From positions 1,240,001 to 1,304,000 of the forward strand of contig NZ_PEGF01000002.1 of assembly GCF_002742635.1 (NCBI RefSeq): a DNA stretch of 64,000 nucleotides. Reading direction: 5' to 3'. The position numbers and the translations under genes are program-made. The DNA is from Caulobacter sp. X. GTDB lineage: Bacteria; Pseudomonadota; Alphaproteobacteria; Caulobacterales; Caulobacteraceae. The notes beneath the pieces are model-generated. The model searched no databases. It saw only the letters and a list, made by a program, of their open reading frames with translations, and was not told the origin of the DNA. Below, piece by piece: positions 1-9,268 of this stretch (within the stretch, counting starts at the first letter, position 1; each line of letters starts with the position of its first letter).

Positions 1-73
1 AGCTCGGATGGGCCGTGGTTGGCTTTTGGTCTGTGATTTTGGGAGGGAATGCTGGCTCCGCGCTGAGCCTGAT

Positions 74-108
74 ACGAAAAACGCCCCCGAGGGATCTCGG
101 GGGCGTTC
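74..108 (-). terminator. Rho-independent terminator of icd
   Basis: A perfect 12-bp inverted repeat (arms near 80-91 and 96-107) is followed, read on the minus strand, by a run of five T. It lies about 30 bp past the icd stop codon, as expected for an intrinsic terminator. Confidence 0.85.
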
Positions 109-137
109 TCGCAGTCGTCTTCGCTTGAGGCGAAGGC

Positions 138-1352
138 TTAGACGGCCATGGCCTTCTTCAGGTTCTCGTCGATCTTGTCGAGGAAGCCTTCGGTGGTCAG
201 CCAGCCTTGCTTGTCGCCGACCAGCAGGGCCAGGTCCTTGGTCATGTAGCCGCTCTCGACAGTGTCGACGCAGACCTTTTCCAGGGTGGCGGCGAAGTTG
301 GCCAGCTCGGCGTTGTTGTCCAGCTTGGCGCGGTGGGCCAGGCCACGCGTCCAGGCGAAGATCGAGGCGATCGAGTTGGTCGAGGTGCTCTCGCCCTTCT
401 GATGCTGGCGGTAGTGGCGGGTGACGGTGCCGTGGGCGGCTTCGGCTTCCACCGTCTTGCCGTCCGGCGTCATCAGCACCGAGGTCATCAGGCCCAGCGA
501 ACCGAAGCCCTGGGCGACGATGTCCGACTGCACGTCGCCGTCGTAGTTCTTGCAAGCCCAGACATAGCCGCCCGACCACTTCAGCGCCGAGGCGACCATG
601 TCGTCGATCAGGCGGTGCTCGTAGTGGATGCCGAGAGCCTTGAACTGCTCGGCGTAGTGCGCGTCGTAGACTTCCTGGAAGATGTCCTTGAAGCGACCGT
701 CATAGGCCTTGAGGATCGTGTTCTTGGTCGACAGGTAGACCGGGTACTTGCGGTTCAGGCCGTAGGCGAACGAGGCGTGGGCGAACTCGCGGATCGACTC
801 GTCGAGGTTGTACATCGCCATGGCGACGCCGGAGCCCGGAGCCTTGAACACTTCGTGCTCGATGGTCTGGCCGTCTTCGCCGACGAACTTGATCGTCAGG
901 GTGCCCTTGCCGGGGAAGAGGAAGTCGGTGGCGCGGTACTGGTCGCCAAAGGCGTGGCGGCCGACGATGATCGGTTGGGTCCAGCCCGGCACCAGGCGCG
1001 GCACGTTCTGGCAGATGATCGGTTCACGGAAGATCACGCCGCCCAGGATGTTGCGGATCGTGCCATTCGGCGACTTCCACATCTTCTTGAGATTGAATTC
1101 CTTCACGCGGGCTTCGTCCGGCGTGATGGTGGCGCACTTGACGGCGACGCCGTGTTTCTTGGTGGCGTTCGCCGCGTCGATCGTCACCTGGTCGTCGGTG
1201 GCGTCGCGATTTTCAACCGAAAGGTCGTAGTAATCCAGTTCCAGGTCCAGGTACGGGAAGATCAGCTTATCCTTGATGAGCTTCCAGATGATCCGGGTCA
1301 TTTCGTCCCCGTCCATGTCGACGACGGGATTGGCGACTTTGATCTTGGCCAT
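138..1352 (-). CDS. icd: NADP-dependent isocitrate dehydrogenase
   Basis: This enzyme oxidatively decarboxylates isocitrate to 2-oxoglutarate with NADP+ in the TCA cycle, in the cytoplasm. The 404-residue protein matches the eukaryote-like, homodimeric IDH subfamily common in alphaproteobacteria, which is shorter than the E. coli form. Visible hallmarks are the N-terminal [13 protein letters not shown] segment, the substrate-binding KSPNGTIRN stretch, and the [20 protein letters not shown] coenzyme region. The ATG follows a weak AGAGGAA-type ribosome site. It is monocistronic, with an intrinsic terminator, and is divergent from the neighbouring hybrid kinase. Length and motifs are complete. 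Confidence 0.98.
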   Translation of the reverse strand: MAKIKVANPVVDMDGDEMTRIIWKLIKDKLIFPYLDLELDYYDLSVENRDATDDQVTIDAANATKKHGVAVKCATITPDEARVKEFNLKKMWKSPNGTIRNILGGVIFREPIICQNVPRLVPGWTQPIIVGRHAFGDQYRATDFLFPGKGTLTIKFVGEDGQTIEHEVFKAPGSGVAMAMYNLDESIREFAHASFAYGLNRKYPVYLSTKNTILKAYDGRFKDIFQEVYDAHYAEQFKALGIHYEHRLIDDMVASALKWSGGYVWACKNYDGDVQSDIVAQGFGSLGLMTSVLMTPDGKTVEAEAAHGTVTRHYRQHQKGESTSTNSIASIFAWTRGLAHRAKLDNNAELANFAATLEKVCVDTVESGYMTKDLALLVGDKQGWLTTEGFLDKIDENLKKAMAV

Positions 1353-1626
1353 TGCGGGGCAGTTCCTCTGGCGGTGGCGCGCCTGGAGCGGCCTGGCGCA
1401 CAGGGCCAGGACGCGGCGCGGACCGGGTGGCTATAGACTGTTGCGTGGCGAGGGAAAAGCGGATCGGTTGGCGCGCGACGCGCGTTCGAGGTTTGAGTTC
1501 GCGGTTTTGGGTTGTTCGTCAGGCGGGGGCGCTGGGCGGGCGACGGGTCGGAAAGGCGCTTCGTAGCGCGAGGATTGGCATTTCAGAGCAAGGCCGGTCC
1601 GCAGAAGCGACCGGCGCGGGGGCGCG

Positions 1627-4116
1627 GTGAACGGCGATCAAGCCACGAATGCTCAGGTGACGCGGCCCTTGGCGCGTCGTCTGCTGACCATGGTCGCGAT
1701 GCTGTCGATCGCGGTGACGGGGGTCGCGACCGCCGCGGCTTTCTTCTTTGTGCGCGAAAGCGCCGCCGACACCCAGACCCGCCACCTGGCCGCCTATGTC
1801 GGCGAACGGGTCAAGACCGAGGATCGGCTGTTCTCCGACCTGGTGAAGGTTCACGACGCCGCGGCCGAGGCGCTGACGCGCCGCCTGGAGAATGGCGACC
1901 GCGCGCGAGACCTGGCGCGGTTCGACGCCCTGTTCCCCGACCACGGCGACGGCACCCGCCGCTCGGCGCCCGGCCTCTTCGACGGAGCTCGGATTGGCGA
2001 GAGGTACGTCTATGGCGTGGGGGCGTACCTGCCCAACGCCGCCGCCCTGACGCCGGCCGACAAGTCGTTGTTCGTCTCGGCCCTGGACGTGGTGGCGGCC
2101 ACCGGCGAGGCGCAGCTGCGTCACTACGATAACTTCTACTTCTTCACGCCGGACTCGCGTCTCGTGATGTTCGGGCCGCATCGGGCCGACAAGCTGCAGT
2201 TCTACCGGCGGGACGCGCCGCCGGACCTCAGCATCGCTCGCGAGGAAATGACCCTGCTGACCCTGCCGGAGAACAACCCCGAACGGGCGATGAAGTGCAC
2301 CAAGCTGAGGCGGTTGATTTCCGATCCGACGGGACGCCGGCTCACCGTCGCCTGCCTGACGCCCTTCTATTTGAAGGACCGGTTCGTCGGCGCCTTCGGG
2401 GCGAGCATCTCGCTGGACTCTTATCTGCTGCGAGCGGTGGGGGATGCTCTGCCGGGCGGGCGTAACCTGATCGTCGCCGACAATGGCGACCTGATCGCCG
2501 CCCAGGGGCTTTCCCGCAAGGGAACGGTCGACGCGGCCTCCCTGCGCCGCTTCGAGGCGGACGGCGACCTCAAGCGCCTGGTCCAGACGATCCGGGCGCA
2601 GAACCGCAAGGTGGGCGCGGTGCTGTCGCCGCGGGGCGACCGTCTGGTGGCCTATGGTCGCCTGGTGGAGCCAGGCTGGTGGTTCCTGATGACCTTCCCG
2701 TCGGGGGATATCATCTGTCCGTCGCTGAAGACCGCCTCTTGGGTGCTGTTGTTCGGTTTCTTGGGCGTGCTTGTCCAGGTGTTGCTGCTGTACCGCCTCA
2801 CGAACCAGATGGTGGTCGCGCCCCTGCACGACTTGGCCGAGGCCCAGCGGTTGGGCGACCCCGCGGCGGCCGAACCGATCGAGGCGCGCGAGGACGAGAT
2901 CGGCGCCCTGGCCCGCTCGCTGCGCGGCCAGCGGGACCGCAACGAGGAGCTCTTGCGGTCGCTTGAGGAGCGGGTCGCCGAGCGCACGGCCGAGCTGCAG
3001 CGCGCCAACCAGGCCAAGTCGGTTTTCCTCGCCAATATGAGCCATGAGCTGCGCACGCCGCTGAACGGCGTCATCGCCATTGGCGACCGCCTGGCCGAGG
3101 AGCAGGACCTGAGCGTCCGTCGGGAGCTGGCGGCGCTGGTCTCGTCTTCCGGGCGATTGCTGGAGCAGGTGCTCAGCGACATCCTGGATGTCTCGAAGAT
3201 CGAGGCCGGCGAGTTCCAGCTCACGCCCGAGCCGTTCGATCTGGCCCGCCTGGTGCGGGGCATGGCCGAGCTGCACGCCGCCGCCGCCCAGGCCAAGGCC
3301 CTGACCTTCCGCTGGTCGGTCGCGCCTGACACGGCGGGGACTTACGAAGGCGACGCCGGGCGCATCAGTCAGATCCTCTCGAACCTGCTGGCCAACGCCG
3401 TCAAGTTCACCGACGCGGGCGAGGTGGCGTTGGATGTCGACCAGGTCGAGGACGGCGTGCGCTTCGTTGTCCGAGACACGGGTGTCGGCTTCGACGCGGC
3501 GGTGCGCGCGCGCCTGTTCAAGCGCTTCGTCCAGGCCGACCAGTCGATCACCCGCCAGTACGGCGGCACGGGCCTGGGCCTGTCGATCTGCGCGGCCCTG
3601 ACCGAGAAGATGGGCGGACGGATCAGCGCCGACGGCGCGCCGGGGGCGGGAGCGCGCTTCGAGGTCGTGCTACCGCTGCCGCGTTGCGAGGCGCTTCCGG
3701 CCGAGACCGAGGAAGCGGGGGGCGAAGCGGTCTCGCTGGAGGGGCTGCGCGTGCTGGTCGCCGAGGACCACCCGACCAATCGCAAGGTCGTCGAGATCGT
3801 GCTGGAGTCATTCGGCGTGGACCTGACCCTGGTCGCCGACGGCGAGGCGGCGCTCGCCGCGCTGGACGCGAAGACGTTCGACGCGGTGCTGATGGACATG
3901 CAGATGCCGGTGATGGACGGCCTGTCGGCCACCCGCGCCATTCGCGCTCGCGAAGCCGCCTCCGGCGCGCGGCCGATGCTGGTCATCATGCTGACCGCCA
4001 ACGCCATGGAGGAGCACATCGCCGCCGCCCAGGCCGCCGGCGCCGACCTGCATTTGGCCAAGCCCCTGCATCCGGGACAGCTCATCGAGGCGCTGGCGCG
4101 GGCGCGACAGGGCTAG
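1627..4116 (+). CDS. Membrane hybrid sensor histidine kinase/response regulator
   Basis: This is an 829-residue inner-membrane signalling protein. A first transmembrane helix (about residues 18-40) and a second (about 370-392) bracket a large periplasmic region that could be a Cache-type sensor. A HAMP-like linker and coiled segment follow. The HisKA box NMSHELRTPLNGV has its phosphorylatable His near residue 473. An HATPase_c domain follows with N and G boxes (NLLANAVKFTD, GTGLGLSI). A C-terminal receiver domain has its phospho-acceptor Asp near residue 757 in VLMDMQMPVMDG. The start is GTG; an internal ATG at 1690 would cut into TM1. The ligand and cognate output are unknown; no response regulator gene is adjacent. 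Confidence 0.9.
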   Translation: MNGDQATNAQVTRPLARRLLTMVAMLSIAVTGVATAAAFFFVRESAADTQTRHLAAYVGERVKTEDRLFSDLVKVHDAAAEALTRRLENGDRARDLARFDALFPDHGDGTRRSAPGLFDGARIGERYVYGVGAYLPNAAALTPADKSLFVSALDVVAATGEAQLRHYDNFYFFTPDSRLVMFGPHRADKLQFYRRDAPPDLSIAREEMTLLTLPENNPERAMKCTKLRRLISDPTGRRLTVACLTPFYLKDRFVGAFGASISLDSYLLRAVGDALPGGRNLIVADNGDLIAAQGLSRKGTVDAASLRRFEADGDLKRLVQTIRAQNRKVGAVLSPRGDRLVAYGRLVEPGWWFLMTFPSGDIICPSLKTASWVLLFGFLGVLVQVLLLYRLTNQMVVAPLHDLAEAQRLGDPAAAEPIEAREDEIGALARSLRGQRDRNEELLRSLEERVAERTAELQRANQAKSVFLANMSHELRTPLNGVIAIGDRLAEEQDLSVRRELAALVSSSGRLLEQVLSDILDVSKIEAGEFQLTPEPFDLARLVRGMAELHAAAAQAKALTFRWSVAPDTAGTYEGDAGRISQILSNLLANAVKFTDAGEVALDVDQVEDGVRFVVRDTGVGFDAAVRARLFKRFVQADQSITRQYGGTGLGLSICAALTEKMGGRISADGAPGAGARFEVVLPLPRCEALPAETEEAGGEAVSLEGLRVLVAEDHPTNRKVVEIVLESFGVDLTLVADGEAALAALDAKTFDAVLMDMQMPVMDGLSATRAIRAREAASGARPMLVIMLTANAMEEHIAAAQAAGADLHLAKPLHPGQLIEALARARQG

Positions 4117-4160
4117 AGCATTTCTCGACGAGCAGGCCCGGTTCGTCGTCAGACAGTGTT

Positions 4161-5156
4161 CTAGAACGACTTCAAGACGGTCCGACCCGTCTCGGCGATG
4201 ATCGCCTCGCGGGCCGCGGTGTCGGCGGTCGAGCCGGACAGGAAGACCGCCAGGGCGATGCGCCGACCGTCCTCGAGTTCGATCAACGCGACGGCGTGGC
4301 TTTCGGGCGTTACGCCGAGGTCGACGCGGTTCGCGCCGGCCGCCTGCCAGATCTTGGCGCCTTTAGGCAGGCCCGTGGCGAGATAGCCAGGATCATCTCC
4401 GGTCAGCAGGCGCGGATCGGCGCTCGCGAAGGCTTCGCGGGTGTTGAATGCTTCGAGTAGACGGACCAGTCCCACGGGCGTGGCCGTGTCGCGGTCGTCG
4501 GCCGCGCGCCGACGGATCGCGCTGGCGCGTTCGTTCGTCGAGACGCTCGTGATGGCGCGCCGCCAGGCCGTCTCGCCTTTCCAGTCGGCGCGAAACGAAG
4601 CCAGACCCGCAGCCTCGGTCTCGACCTGGCGGCGATAGCGGTCGACCGAGATTCCGGTCAGCTGTCGCACGCCCAGCCAGCCGTTGACGGCGCCCGGACC
4701 GCCGATCCGCTTGGCGAGCAGGTCGAGAGCGGTGTTGTCGCCGGCCCTGGCCAGCGCCTCCAGCGCCGCCACCGTATACGATCGTCGGCCAGGCCAAGCG
4801 TCCGCCACCGCGCTGGGCGGCGGCGAGAGATCGACATCGCGCACCGTGATCGTCTCGTTCGGATCAAGGCGGCCGGCCGCCTGATCGGCCAGCACCGCGG
4901 CTAGGATCGGGATACGGGCGGCCGCGCCCAGCATGAAGGGGTGATCGCCGTTGAAATCCCAAAGCTGGCGCGTGCCCAGGTCCTCGGCGGCGACGCCCAG
5001 CACGCCCGGATCGGCGCGCGCGGCGATGGGGTCTATCGACTTGCGCAGGTCCTTGGGATCCATGGCTGGATCCTCCTGGCCCAGCATCGGTTTTTCCCCA
5101 CAGGCGTAGAGAAAGGGCGCGGCGGCGAGGGCGGTCAGGAAGGCGCGTCGGTACAT
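4161..5156 (-). CDS. Class A beta-lactamase-fold lipoprotein, catalytically altered
   Basis: The 331-residue protein starts with a lipoprotein signal peptide ending in a lipobox (FLYAC, Cys about residue 19), so it is probably membrane anchored. The body resembles class A beta-lactamases: the alpha-2 segment, an SDN-like loop (here AGDNTALDLL), a GGPGAV segment and an omega-loop-like DDRDTATPVGL are all recognisable. The expected S-x-x-K nucleophile motif reads A-A-A-R (GAAARIPILAAVL). SDN is GDN, and the KTG triad region reads AAGANR. It is therefore unlikely to hydrolyse beta-lactams by the usual mechanism. It may be a binding or structural derivative. The assignment to the fold is firm; the function is unknown. 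Confidence 0.75.
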   Translation of the reverse strand: MYRRAFLTALAAAPFLYACGEKPMLGQEDPAMDPKDLRKSIDPIAARADPGVLGVAAEDLGTRQLWDFNGDHPFMLGAAARIPILAAVLADQAAGRLDPNETITVRDVDLSPPPSAVADAWPGRRSYTVAALEALARAGDNTALDLLAKRIGGPGAVNGWLGVRQLTGISVDRYRRQVETEAAGLASFRADWKGETAWRRAITSVSTNERASAIRRRAADDRDTATPVGLVRLLEAFNTREAFASADPRLLTGDDPGYLATGLPKGAKIWQAAGANRVDLGVTPESHAVALIELEDGRRIALAVFLSGSTADTAAREAIIAETGRTVLKSF

Positions 5157-5232
5157 CCCGTCTAAACGCGCCCCTAGTGGTTAAGCTCCTGCCCTCTTGC
5201 GTCTTGTGCGCGGTCGGCGGCAAAGGGAGCGG

Positions 5233-6039
5233 ATGACCGATGAAAACCCGTCCGCCGCGGCGCGACCCGCGCCGCCCTGCGTGATCCTGAACGAACCCCA
5301 GCTGGCCGAGAACATCGGCTCGGTCGCGCGGGTCATGGCCAATTTCGGCCTTTATGACCTGCGCCTGGTGCGGCCCCGCGACGGCTGGCCGCAGGAGCGC
5401 GCCTGGGCCAGCGCCTCGGGCGCCAGCTGGCCGCTGGACGACGCCAAGGTGTTCGACAGCCTGGAGGCGGCGATCGCCGACCTGAAGCTGGTCTACGCCA
5501 CCACGGCCCGTCCGCGCGAGACACGCCTGCCGGTCTACACGCCGCGCGAGAGCGCCGCCCATCTGGCCGAGGAAGTCGCCCAGGGCCGCAAGGTCGGGCT
5601 GCTGTTCGGCGGCGAGCGCGCGGGGCTGGAGACCCACGACATCGCCCTTTGCCAGGCCATCGTCTCGATCCCGATCGACGAGCGGTTCCGATCGCTGAAT
5701 CTGGCCCAGGCCGTGTCGATCAACGCCTACGAATGGAAGATGACCCAGGACGACCGGCCCTGGAAGAAGTTCGAGCACAATGTCGAGGAGCCCGCCGACC
5801 AGGCCGCCCTTCTGGGCCTCTATGAGCATCTGGAGGACGAGCTGGAGAAGGCCGGCTTCTACCATCCGCCCGAGAAGAAGCCGTCGATGGTCCGCAACCT
5901 GCGGGTCCCGCTGGCGCGCGCCCGCCTGACCGACCAGGAGGTCCGCACCTTCCGGGGCGTGATCACCGCGCTCAGCAAGGGACGGGGCCGCGTTCTGGCC
6001 AAACTGGCGGAAAAGGCGGCCAAGAAGCCCGCTCCTTAA
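5233..6039 (+). CDS. trmJ: TrmH/SpoU-family RNA 2'-O-methyltransferase (TrmJ-like)
   Basis: A SPOUT-class SAM-dependent RNA methyltransferase of about 268 residues. The N-terminal motif 1 (LNEPQLAENIGSVARVMANF), motif 2 (GLLFGGERAGL) and motif 3 (SIPIDERFRSLNLAQAVSI) are typical of the group that 2'-O-methylates position 32 of tRNAs. A C-terminal helical extension (ALLGLYEHLEDELEKAGFY) is also typical of TrmJ. The ATG at 5233 is chosen because AAAGGGAGCGG sits just upstream; the frame stays open for 12 more codons but those give no family similarity. The exact target nucleotide is inferred from the family. Confidence 0.88.
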   Translation: MTDENPSAAARPAPPCVILNEPQLAENIGSVARVMANFGLYDLRLVRPRDGWPQERAWASASGASWPLDDAKVFDSLEAAIADLKLVYATTARPRETRLPVYTPRESAAHLAEEVAQGRKVGLLFGGERAGLETHDIALCQAIVSIPIDERFRSLNLAQAVSINAYEWKMTQDDRPWKKFEHNVEEPADQAALLGLYEHLEDELEKAGFYHPPEKKPSMVRNLRVPLARARLTDQEVRTFRGVITALSKGRGRVLAKLAEKAAKKPAP

Positions 6040-6132
6040 GGACGAGATCCCGCGGCGGATTTGACCTGGATCATCCGCCGCCGGATCGGCGAGGCGCAGG
6101 CTGCGTTCAAGTGGTCAAAAAGGAGCCTCTCC

Positions 6133-6549
6133 ATGAACCCAGACGCCATCACCCTCGTCGTCGTCGCTGACGGTCGCCGCGCTCGCCTGCTTGAGCAGCC
6201 GCGCATCGACGGTCCGCTGCATGACCGTCCCGAATGGCTGGCCGACGTAAAGGAACATCACGATCACGCTGCCCCCAGCCACATCACCCACTCGGGCGAT
6301 GCTCGGGACCGCGCCGAAAAGGCGTTCCTGACCGACCTGGCCAAGCGGCTGGAAAGCCTCGGCGCTAAGCATCACTTCGACCAGATCATCCTGGTCGCGC
6401 CGCCGCGCGCGCTGGGCCATCTGCGCGAGGCGCTGTCGCCGGGCCTCGCCAAGAAGGTCGTCGGCTCGGATCCGCACGAGCGCGTCGACGCCACCATCAT
6501 CACGCTGGAAGCCGCGGTCCACGCCGCGCGCTACGCCAACGCGGCCTGA
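6133..6549 (+). CDS. Host-attachment-family protein (PF10116-like)
   Basis: A small soluble protein of 138 residues resembling the alphaproteobacterial 'protein required for attachment to host cells' family, which has a fold related to the eRF1 central domain. Visible features are the N-terminal ITLVVVADGRRARLLEQ strand-turn, a charged middle (HHDHAAPSHITHSGDARDR) and IILVAPPRALGHLREAL. There is no signal peptide or membrane helix. The ATG at 6133 follows AAAAAGGAGCC. The molecular function is not established; the family name comes from an Agrobacterium phenotype. Confidence 0.75.
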   Translation: MNPDAITLVVVADGRRARLLEQPRIDGPLHDRPEWLADVKEHHDHAAPSHITHSGDARDRAEKAFLTDLAKRLESLGAKHHFDQIILVAPPRALGHLREALSPGLAKKVVGSDPHERVDATIITLEAAVHAARYANAA

Positions 6550-6672
6550 TACGCGCCCGGCGGCTCCCCGGGAGCGGTAGACGGGAGGCGAGCGGCCTTG
6601 CGCCGCTCGTCTTTCCCGCGTTCACTCGCCTCCAAACAAACGTTGGCCAAACAGCGTTGGGGAGAGAGCGCC

Positions 6673-7956
6673 ATGAACCGTCGAGAGCTGCTGGCCATGG
6701 CCAGCGCGCTGGGCTTTACGCCCGCCTTCCAAGCCCGCGCCGCTACGCCGACAGACACGACGGCGGCGCGCGACGCCTATCTCTACGCCCTGCCGCTGAT
6801 CGAGATGGCGACCACCCGCGCCCGGATGCTGAAGGCGCCCGGCGCGGCGATCAACAAGCTGGACCATGCGCGGACCCTGTCGGACCACACGTCGCGCCGG
6901 GTGACCACGCCCAACAACGACACCCTCTATTCCTACGCCTTCCTAGACCTGACCAGCGGGCCGGCGATCCTGACCATCCCGCCGATGGGCCAGCGCTACT
7001 ACTCGGCGGCGGTCATGGACATGTTCACCAACAACAACGTGGTGTTGGGGACGCGCACGATCGGCGGGGAGGGCGGAACCTTCACCCTGGTCGGACCGGG
7101 GCAGGCTTCGACGGGGCCCAACCCCGTCCGGATCGCGACGCCGCACGCCTGGCTGTTGCTGCGGGTGCTGACCGACGGCGGCGATGACCTGGCCGCCGCG
7201 CACAAGGCGCAGGACGGGTTTGGGCTGAAGGGGGCGGCCGCCGCGCCGGTTCCGGGCTACGCCACGCGCGACGCCGCGCCGGAAGCCTATTTCGCCGCCG
7301 CCCGCGCCCTGCTGGCCAGCGATCCCGCGCCGCCGACCGACCTGCGCATCCTGCGCCGCACCGCCGCCTTCCTGGGCGCGGGTCCCTTCGACGCCGCCAC
7401 GGCCGCGGGCGGTGTCGATGAGGCGAAGCTGATCACCGTGTTCGCCAAGGGGCGGCAGACCTTCACCGGCGGCTGGTCCTATCCGCGTCCGACGCTTGGC
7501 GACTACGGCCAGGACTATCTCTACCGCGCGATCGTCGCCTTGCAGGGCCTGGGCGCCCTGCCGGTGGCCGAGGCGATGTACATGAAGGCGGCCGGCGACG
7601 ACGGGGCGGGCCTGTTCACGGGCGATGATGTCTACCGCCTGAGCCTGCCTGCCAAACTGCCGCTGGACGGCTTCTGGTCGCTGTCGATGTACGAGGCCAC
7701 GGCCGACGGCCAGTTCTTCTTCACCGACAATCCTCTCAAGCGCTACACGATCGGCGACCGCACTAAGGGCCTGAAACGCAACGCCGATGGCGGGTTGGAT
7801 ATCTGGATCAGCCGAACCGACCCTGGCGGCGAACGCTCGGCCAACTGGCTGCCCGCGCCCAAGACGGGGCCTTTCGCGATGTACCTGCGCGCCTATCTGC
7901 CCCGGGCCGAACTCCTGGACGGCCGCTACCGCCTGCCGCCGGTCGTCAAGGCCTGA
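6673..7956 (+). CDS. Exported DUF1254/DUF1214 protein
   Basis: About 427 residues. An N-terminal RR-containing export signal (MNRRELLAMASALGF... to about residue 23) suggests a periplasmic, possibly Tat-exported, protein. The DUF1254 domain (AYLYALPLIEMATTRARML through TPNNDTLYSYAFLDL and LTIPPMGQRYYSAAVMD) is followed by a C-terminal DUF1214 domain (FWSLSMYEATADGQFF, LDIWISRTDPG, FAMYLRAYLP). The start at 6673 follows GGGGAGAGAGC. The biochemical role of these paired domains is unknown. No operon partner is apparent, although the gene shares orientation with the downstream formaldehyde genes, 67 bp away. Confidence 0.85.
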   Translation: MNRRELLAMASALGFTPAFQARAATPTDTTAARDAYLYALPLIEMATTRARMLKAPGAAINKLDHARTLSDHTSRRVTTPNNDTLYSYAFLDLTSGPAILTIPPMGQRYYSAAVMDMFTNNNVVLGTRTIGGEGGTFTLVGPGQASTGPNPVRIATPHAWLLLRVLTDGGDDLAAAHKAQDGFGLKGAAAAPVPGYATRDAAPEAYFAAARALLASDPAPPTDLRILRRTAAFLGAGPFDAATAAGGVDEAKLITVFAKGRQTFTGGWSYPRPTLGDYGQDYLYRAIVALQGLGALPVAEAMYMKAAGDDGAGLFTGDDVYRLSLPAKLPLDGFWSLSMYEATADGQFFFTDNPLKRYTIGDRTKGLKRNADGGLDIWISRTDPGGERSANWLPAPKTGPFAMYLRAYLPRAELLDGRYRLPPVVKA

Positions 7957-8023
7957 TCAGGGCTCGACCCGGACGGCGCGCGGCGGCAAAGTCGCGCCGA
8001 CTCGTTCCTGAGGAGACCTCCCG

Positions 8024-9133
8024 ATGAAGACCCGCGCCGCCGTCGCCTTCGAAGCCAAGAAGCCGCTGGAGATCGTCGAGGTCGACCTCGAAGGGCCCAA
8101 GGCCGGCGAGGTGATGGTCGAGATCAAGGCGACGGGCGTCTGCCACACCGACGCCTATACGCTGGACGGTTTCGACAGCGAGGGCATCTTCCCCTCGATC
8201 CTGGGCCACGAGGGCGCGGGCGTGGTGGTCGAGGTCGGGGCGGGCGTGACCAGCGTGGCCGTCGGCGACCACGTGATCCCGCTCTACACGCCCGAATGCC
8301 GCCAGTGCAAAAGCTGCCTGTCGGGCAAGACCAATCTGTGCACGGCGATCCGCGCGACCCAGGGCAAGGGCCTGATGCCGGACGGCACCAGCCGCTTCTC
8401 GTACAAAGGCCAGCCGATCTATCATTACATGGGCTGCTCGACCTTTTCGAACTACACGGTCCTGCCCGAGATCGCCGTGGCCAAGATCCGCCGCGATGCG
8501 CCGTTCAAGACCGCCTGCTACTGCGGCTGCGGCGTGACCACCGGCGTCGGCGCCGTCACCAACACCGCCAAGGTGGAGCCGGGCGCCAACTGCATCGTCT
8601 TTGGCCTGGGCGGCATCGGCCTGAACGTGATCCAGGGCCTGAAGCTGGTCGGCGCCAACATGATCGTCGGCGTCGATCTGAACCCGGCCCGCGAGGAATG
8701 GGGCCGCAAGTTCGGCATGACCCACTTCGTCAATCCCAATGACGTGCAGGGCGACCTCGTCGCGCACCTGGTGGCCCTGACCGACGGCGGCGCGGACTAC
8801 ACCTTCGACGCCACCGGCAACACCGGCATCATGCGCACGGCGCTGGAAGCCTGCCACCGCGGCTGGGGCGAGAGCATCATCATCGGCGTGGCCGAGGCGG
8901 GCAAGGAGATCTCCACCCGTCCGTTCCAGCTGGTCACCGGCCGCGTGTGGCGCGGCACGGCCTTTGGCGGCGCGCGCGGCCGCACCGACACGCCCAAGAT
9001 CGTCGACTGGTACATGGACGGAAAGATCCAGATCGACCCGATGATCACCCACGTCCTGCCGCTGGAAGAGATCAACAAGGCCTTCGACCTGATGCATGCG
9101 GGCGAGAGCATCCGGACGGTGGTGACGTTCTAA
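8024..9133 (+). CDS. frmA: S-(hydroxymethyl)glutathione dehydrogenase (class III ADH)
   Basis: A zinc- and NAD-dependent dehydrogenase that oxidises S-(hydroxymethyl)glutathione, the spontaneous adduct of formaldehyde and glutathione, to S-formylglutathione. It has 369 residues, the family length. The [12 protein letters not shown] catalytic-zinc segment, the structural-zinc cysteines in [15 protein letters not shown] and the Rossmann motif [12 protein letters not shown] are all present. The ATG follows GAGGAGACC. The S-formylglutathione hydrolase gene follows 135 bp downstream in the same direction; together they turn formaldehyde into formate. Confidence 0.97.
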   Translation: MKTRAAVAFEAKKPLEIVEVDLEGPKAGEVMVEIKATGVCHTDAYTLDGFDSEGIFPSILGHEGAGVVVEVGAGVTSVAVGDHVIPLYTPECRQCKSCLSGKTNLCTAIRATQGKGLMPDGTSRFSYKGQPIYHYMGCSTFSNYTVLPEIAVAKIRRDAPFKTACYCGCGVTTGVGAVTNTAKVEPGANCIVFGLGGIGLNVIQGLKLVGANMIVGVDLNPAREEWGRKFGMTHFVNPNDVQGDLVAHLVALTDGGADYTFDATGNTGIMRTALEACHRGWGESIIIGVAEAGKEISTRPFQLVTGRVWRGTAFGGARGRTDTPKIVDWYMDGKIQIDPMITHVLPLEEINKAFDLMHAGESIRTVVTF

Positions 9134-9179
9134 GATTTCAGTTCCTTTCCCTCTTGCTGGGAAAGGTGGCCGCGAAGCG

Positions 9180-9258
9180 GTCGGATTGGGGGTGTCGGCT
9201 CGGCGATGGCGGGGCTGACACCCCCACCCCCAGCCCCTCCCCGCAAGGGGGAGGGGAG
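9180..9258. repeat. REP-like intergenic palindrome
   Basis: This is a C-rich/G-rich inverted element between the formaldehyde genes: GGGGGTGTC against GACACCCCC, then CCCCTCCCCGC against GGGGGAGGGG. It resembles palindromes at 25999-26137 and 33945-34058 in this window. The 3' arm also supplies the purine-rich ribosome site of the next gene. Confidence 0.65.
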
Positions 9259-9268
9259 GAGATTGCGA

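Noticed and set aside
1519..3276. A 585-residue minus-strand frame under the hybrid kinase.
   Set aside because: It is the shadow of the kinase gene caused by high GC; the composition is Arg/Gln/Gly-rich with no motif.
4161..5156. A beta-lactam resistance gene.
   Set aside because: The catalytic Ser and Lys and the KTG motif are absent, so resistance by hydrolysis is unlikely.
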